A stretch of 64,000 bases of DNA from assembly GCA_027382625.1 (NCBI GenBank), contig JAJKFJ010021539.1:56422-120421 (forward strand). Reading direction: 5' to 3'. Of this stretch, positions 60,470 to 64,000 are shown piece after piece. Each line of letters opens with the position of its first letter. The first letter of the stretch is position 1. Source of the stretch: Tetmemena sp. SeJ-2015 (taxonomy: Eukaryota > Ciliophora > Spirotrichea > Sporadotrichida > Oxytrichidae). Below the pieces are notes generated by a model. That model saw only the letters and a program-made list of their open reading frames with translations. It had not been told where the DNA came from and searched no databases. Position numbers and translations under genes: made by a program.

Positions 60470-61560
60470 GATTAGCTTCGGTAAACTCTTCCTTCTTAGA
60501 TATTATCTTCATCAGCAATTCAAACCTTTGTAACTCAAAAAGCTTTTTCTTTATTCCTAGGGATACAAGGTTATTGCATTTGGTTTCAGATGACTCTTTC
60601 TTTAGTAAGAGAATAGTCTTAAGCTAAGAAAGCTATGGCTTGCTTACCTAGCTAGGATCACTCAGCATCCTATTGAAATAGTCATCTTCATTTATTAAAA
60701 AGCAATCTATAACTCTAAATTTTGAGCTATTCTTTGCTTGTCCTTATCTGTGACTTATTGAAATGTGATTGATCTCCTAAATTAGTCGTTCCTATTTCTA
60801 ACTTGATCCTAGTTAATCTTCACGTTTTTCAAAGTAGCCGATTTGTGAAAAGTTTGATTGTGAGCGAGGGCCATTTTAGGGAATTAAGCATCTTCTTCTT
60901 CTTTAAGTTAGTTATTCACCTCGTTGTGATTGAAGTTTGCATCGGCTAGATTTTAATTCTTTATGAAACTTATCTAAGATTGGTCTGAGTCACACCCTTC
61001 AAGCAAGATAGTTTAAATAAAAGAAGATATCAATTCATCTCTGTCTCTAATAGAGGGTTTAAGATTCCCGTTCTTCTTGGTTTGCTCTCCAATCTAAATA
61101 AAAATTTATTGTCTAGAGGTATTTAGAGAGTTTGGTCGGTTTAAAATAATAAGATTATTTAACAACAGTTTTTCAAAATAAAAAGTTTCATTAATTTATT
61201 ATGTTTTGCTTAAATTTGAAAACTGAGGTCTAAATCTCACTTATGGGGCCCGTTCCTTTTAGCATTGTGATGGATGAAAACTAAGAAGTTGAGGGATGCA
61301 AAACTTCTAGAGTGTTCCCATAGTTCTACTATATGCTGAATTTCTCAGACTGCTAATGCTGAACAGGTGTGTGTTTCTAATTTCTCAAGTAATTGCTGGT
61401 AGCCTATGAAAAATTAGCAGGTTAGCTGCTCTCTTTGTTAATAGGAAAATTTCTCGTTTAGTCTTCTTCGTACTCTTTGCTTTGGAGTTTATCTTTGATA
61501 TCTCCTGTAAGTTTGAGTCTCACTGTTTCTCTATAGTTTCTATCACTTAGCTTTGGAAGA
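60470..61560 (-). CDS. Unrecognised Gln/Asn-rich coding segments
   Basis: The - strand reads SISSLRNSAYSRTMGTLQKF (61340), an AT-rich break, then NGNLKPSIRDRDELISSFIQ, TILLEGCDSDQSQISFIKNQ, KMALAHNQTFHKSATLKNV, NRNDYLGDQSHFNKSQIRTS and DYSLTKERVIQNQMQQPCIP (60600). TAA/TAG codons are used freely as Gln. Neither start nor stop is assigned. No domain is recognised. Confidence 0.45.
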
Positions 61561-61989
61561 ATATCTTGTAATAAATGTGTAAATTGATGATGCTAATGAG
61601 AATATTCTCTGCTCCTCCTCGAGAAGAATATGAGGTGTTGCAGTTAACCAGGAAATTTTCCCAAGATAAAATTTTATCCTCTGACTCTTTTTCTCCATGG
61701 TCATTTAAAGGAAATTGAATTTTAAAGTTTTTCAATCATCTTTGATCAAAAGCTACCTTTCAAGATGAGTTTGAAGAATTGCATTCTAAAGAGGAATTTA
61801 AAAAGTGTAAAAGTAGCTTACTATAAAATATTCGAGGACAGTTTAACCCAGTAGTAGAGCCTCGAGTATGAATTCCTTCATTTTGATTTTCATCATTCGA
61901 AACATTAATTATAAATACTAAAATTATTAAATAAGAAGTAATAATAGACGAGTGCTTATGAGTGTCCATACCTTCTACAGAAGAACAAA

Positions 61990-62727
61990 CTTTCTGTTTT
62001 ATCTTGGAATTGCGCTGGGTTCAACCCCCAAAAGGTCATAGATCTTCTTCACTAGGTTAATACCTACAAGCCAGAGATCATATGCATCCAAGAAAACATG
62101 AACACCGCGGTTCCTATCGAAGGATACGAATTTCACGTGGCCAAAAATCATGGTCAACACCTACTAGACATGGTACCCTGACTTACATCAAGAAGAACCT
62201 TGGAAGAGTCCAATTTGAAACTTCAATGTCCAACATTGGAATTACTAGACTCTTAGACTTGGGTATCAACATCATTAATGCCTACATCCCCTTCTCTGAA
62301 AAACACCGACACGACATCTTTAAGGAACACATTGACTAAAATATGAGATCCAATGGCGGGAAGAACATTCTCGCTGGAGACCTTAACTACCTCTCAAAAT
62401 TTGTCAACAACGACTTTGCCATCACTCGAACTGGCTAAGAAGGTGTTTCCAAGATTGACTACATCTACTCCCCCACAATTCCAACGGAAAGGAAAGAAGT
62501 CAAACTTTCATCGTCAGACCATCTTTTCCTTGTCAGACAATTTCAGATCAGAAAAGTATACCGATAGACTATACGGATCGGTAAAGAAAAAGTGAACAGA
62601 ATTCTGAGGAAGGGTGAACTAAATTTCGGAGCAAAATAAATGAAACTTCAAAAGACTCTAAGAGCACTTAAGAATCATACTGTCTCCAGAGACACAATCC
62701 TTGAAAGAATTAGATATGCCTGGGACT
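61990..62727 (+). pseudogene. LINE endonuclease (APE-like) fragment, left arm, frameshifted
   Basis: The + strand reads LSVLSWNCAGFNPQKVIDLL, ICIQENMNTAVPIEGYEF, then a two-base insertion relative to the other arm (aaaaatcat against aaatcat) breaks the frame near 62150. Downstream frames continue IINAYIPFSEKHRHDIF, NILAGDLNYLSKFVNND, KIDYIYSPTIPTE and SSSDHLFLVRQ. The W-N, E, G-D-L-N and S-D-H motifs belong to the APE-type endonuclease domain of non-LTR retrotransposons. Reverse transcriptase is absent, so it is a truncated, broken copy. Confidence 0.75.
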
Positions 62728-62743
62728 GCAGAGACATGAAACA

Positions 62744-63481
62744 AGTCCCATGCATATCTAATTCTTTCAAGGATTGTATCTCTGGAGACAGTATGATTCT
62801 TAAGTGCTCTTAGAGTCTTTTGAAGTTTCATTTGTTTTGCTCCGAAATTTAGTTCACCCTTCCTCAGAATTCTGTTCACTTTTTCTTTACCGATCCGTAT
62901 AGTCTATCGGTATACTTTTCTGATCTGAAATTGTCTGACAAGGAAAAGATGGTCTGATGATGAAAGTTTGACTTCTTTCTTTTCCGTAGGAATTGTGGGG
63001 GAGTAGATGTAGTCAATCTTGGAAACACCTTCTTAGCCAGTTCGAGTGATGGCAAAGTCGTTGTTGACAAATTTTGAGAGGTAGTTAAGGTCTCCAGCGA
63101 GAATGTTCTTCCCGCCATTGGATCTCATATTTTAGTCAATGTGTTCCTTAAAGATGTCGTGTCGGTGTTTTTCAGAGAAGGGGATGTAGGCATTAATGAT
63201 GTTGATACCCAAGTCTAAGAGTCTAGTAATTCCAATGTTGGACATTGAAGTTTCAAATTGGACTCTTCCAAGGTTCTTCTTGATGTAAGTCAGGGTACCA
63301 TGTCTAGTAGGTGTTGACCATGATTTGGCCACGTGGAATTCGTATCCTTCGATAGGAATCGCGGTGTTCATGTTTTCTTGGATGCATATGATCTCTGGCT
63401 TGTAGGTATTAACCTAGTGAAGAAGATCTATGACCTTTTGGGGGTTGAACCCAGCGCAATTCCAAGATAAAACAGAAAGTT
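62744..63481 (-). CDS. LINE endonuclease (APE-like) fragment, right arm, open
   Basis: On the - strand the same endonuclease is open throughout if TAA/TAG are Gln: SWNCAGFNPQKVIDLLH, QENMNTAIPIEGYEFHVAK, YIKKNLGRVQFETSMSNIG, ILAGDLNYLSKFVNNDF, YIYSPTIPTEKKEVKLSSSD, HLFLVRQFQIRKVYRQ and LNFGAKQMKLQKTLRALK. The catalytic-type residues N, E, D-x-N and S-D-H are present. Three in-frame TAA/TAG codons show the element was coding under the ciliate code. It stops at the palindrome centre, before any reverse transcriptase domain, so it is a 5' fragment of a LINE ORF2-like protein. Confidence 0.75.
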
Positions 63482-63805
63482 TGTTCTTTTGTAGAAGGTA
63501 TGGACCACTCATAGCACTCGTCCTATTTATTACCTTCCTTATTTAATATTTTAGTATTACTATAGGTATGTTTCGAATGATGAAAATCAAAATGAAGATT
63601 TCATATGAGGCTCTACTACATGGTTAAACTGTCCTCGAATATTTTATAGTAAGCTACTTTTACACTTTTTAAATTCCTCTTTAGAATGCAATTCTTCAAA
63701 CTCATCTTGAAAGGTAGCTTTTGATCAAAAGATTTTTAAAATTCAAATTTTCCAAATGACCATGGAGAAAAAGAGCGAGGGTAAAAAACTTTGGGAAAAT
63801 TTTCC

Positions 63806-64000
63806 TTTAATGAAACCCCAATTTTTTAGGGGGGCAAAATACTCATTTGACAAATTTAAATTTATTCAAAATTTTTCCAAACAAATAAGAAATATGAGAA
63901 AAAAGACCAAAATTACGGAAATAAAGTAAACCCGCAAAGGACGAAGGACTCGAGAAATTTTTTTATCAACAAAAAGCCGCCGCAACGGCACCGCAAAGGG
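63806..64000. other. Right flank of the inverted element
   Basis: AT-rich sequence with a C-then-G-rich patch at 63825-63837 and a GC-rich end (gccgccgcaacggcaccgc) at 63975 onward. No gene is visible before the window edge. Confidence 0.35.

Larger units (their letters stand above)
61655..63805. mobile_element. Inverted duplication of a LINE-type fragment, about 1.07-kb arms
   Basis: Positions 61655-62727 reappear as the reverse complement at 62744-63805, with a 16-bp spacer. Identity is very high near the centre (single-base differences) and declines toward the outer 100 bp, where indels appear. Each arm contains an endonuclease-like frame (separate entries), arranged tail to tail. Such a structure could arise by inverted insertion of two truncated retroelement copies or by foldback duplication. 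Assembly artefact must be considered but divergence between the arms argues against a simple mirror error. Confidence 0.85.

Noticed and set aside
62021..62032. Telomere-like ccccaaaa in the LINE arm
   Set aside because: A single short occurrence inside coding sequence, mirrored in the other arm; no tandem C4A4/G4T4 array exists in the window.
1..64000. Reading genes with the standard genetic code
   Set aside because: All recognisable families (IFT88, BRO1, NOM1, cyclin) contain in-frame TAA or TAG at non-conserved or Gln positions and end at TGA, so standard-code frames cut real genes into pieces.
1..64000. Euplotes-type code (TGA as Cys)
   Set aside because: The C-termini of IFT88, BRO1, oligoribonuclease, NOM1 and cyclin all end at TGA where the families end.
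1..64000. CRISPR arrays, bacterial operons, ribosome binding sites
   Set aside because: No spaced direct-repeat arrays; introns, TGA-only stops and eukaryotic gene families exclude a prokaryotic reading.

Overview
Organism and kind of DNA. The window is AT-rich eukaryotic DNA whose genes read through only if TAA and TAG are glutamine and TGA is the sole stop. That code, very short GT-AG introns (about 28-60 nt) and dense Gln-rich proteins point to a ciliate. Many coding regions are also interrupted by short AT-rich segments that are not GT-AG introns. These are flanked by 3-7 bp direct repeats, and removing the segment plus one repeat copy restores the reading frame. This is the signature of internal eliminated sequences (IESs) with pointers, so I read the window as micronuclear (germline) DNA of a spirotrich of the Oxytricha/Stylonychia/Tetmemena type. 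Euplotes is unlikely because TGA is a stop here. The species cannot be settled from the sequence alone. Because only one codon is a stop, chance open frames are long, so I relied on family motifs and frame-restoring junctions. Coordinates marked approximate lack a visible start or stop.

Layout. 1-3.5 kb: germline-type repeats, with two large inverted-repeat elements (580-1330 and 1735-2952). 3.5-11 kb: fragments of leucine-rich-repeat coding on the + strand, broken by AT-rich filler. 11.1-17.8 kb: an SLC22/MFS-like transporter split in two, with a coiled-coil gene lying inside the gap, all on the - strand. 18.6-22.8 kb: unrecognised coding segments. 23-25.9 kb: a PX plus WD-repeat gene (+). 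26-33.9 kb: a long - strand gene with an axonemal dynein light-chain (AXDND1-like) domain. 34-40.4 kb: a small - strand gene, a small + strand gene and a very long Gln/Ser/Asn-rich - strand gene. 40.6-47.1 kb: an ALIX/BRO1 gene, a small orphan gene and IFT88 (all -). 47.3-53 kb: oligoribonuclease (+), a TRAF-type zinc finger/membrane protein (-) and NOM1/SGD1 (+). 53.1-58.3 kb: a RING/TRAF-type protein (-), a membrane-anchored unknown (-) and a mitotic cyclin (+). 58.7-61.6 kb: two unrecognised - strand segments. 61.65-63.8 kb: a giant inverted duplication of a LINE endonuclease fragment.

How it fits together. The right half is ordinary housekeeping and ciliary coding with few, tiny IESs. The left half is heavily fragmented and rich in germline repeats. 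No telomeric C4A4 repeats are present, as expected for internal germline DNA from which small somatic chromosomes would be cut. The ciliary genes (IFT88, AXDND1-like) and the endosomal, nucleolar and cell-cycle genes do not form an obvious pathway cluster. The most notable structure is the gene-within-a-gene arrangement at 11.1-17.8 kb.
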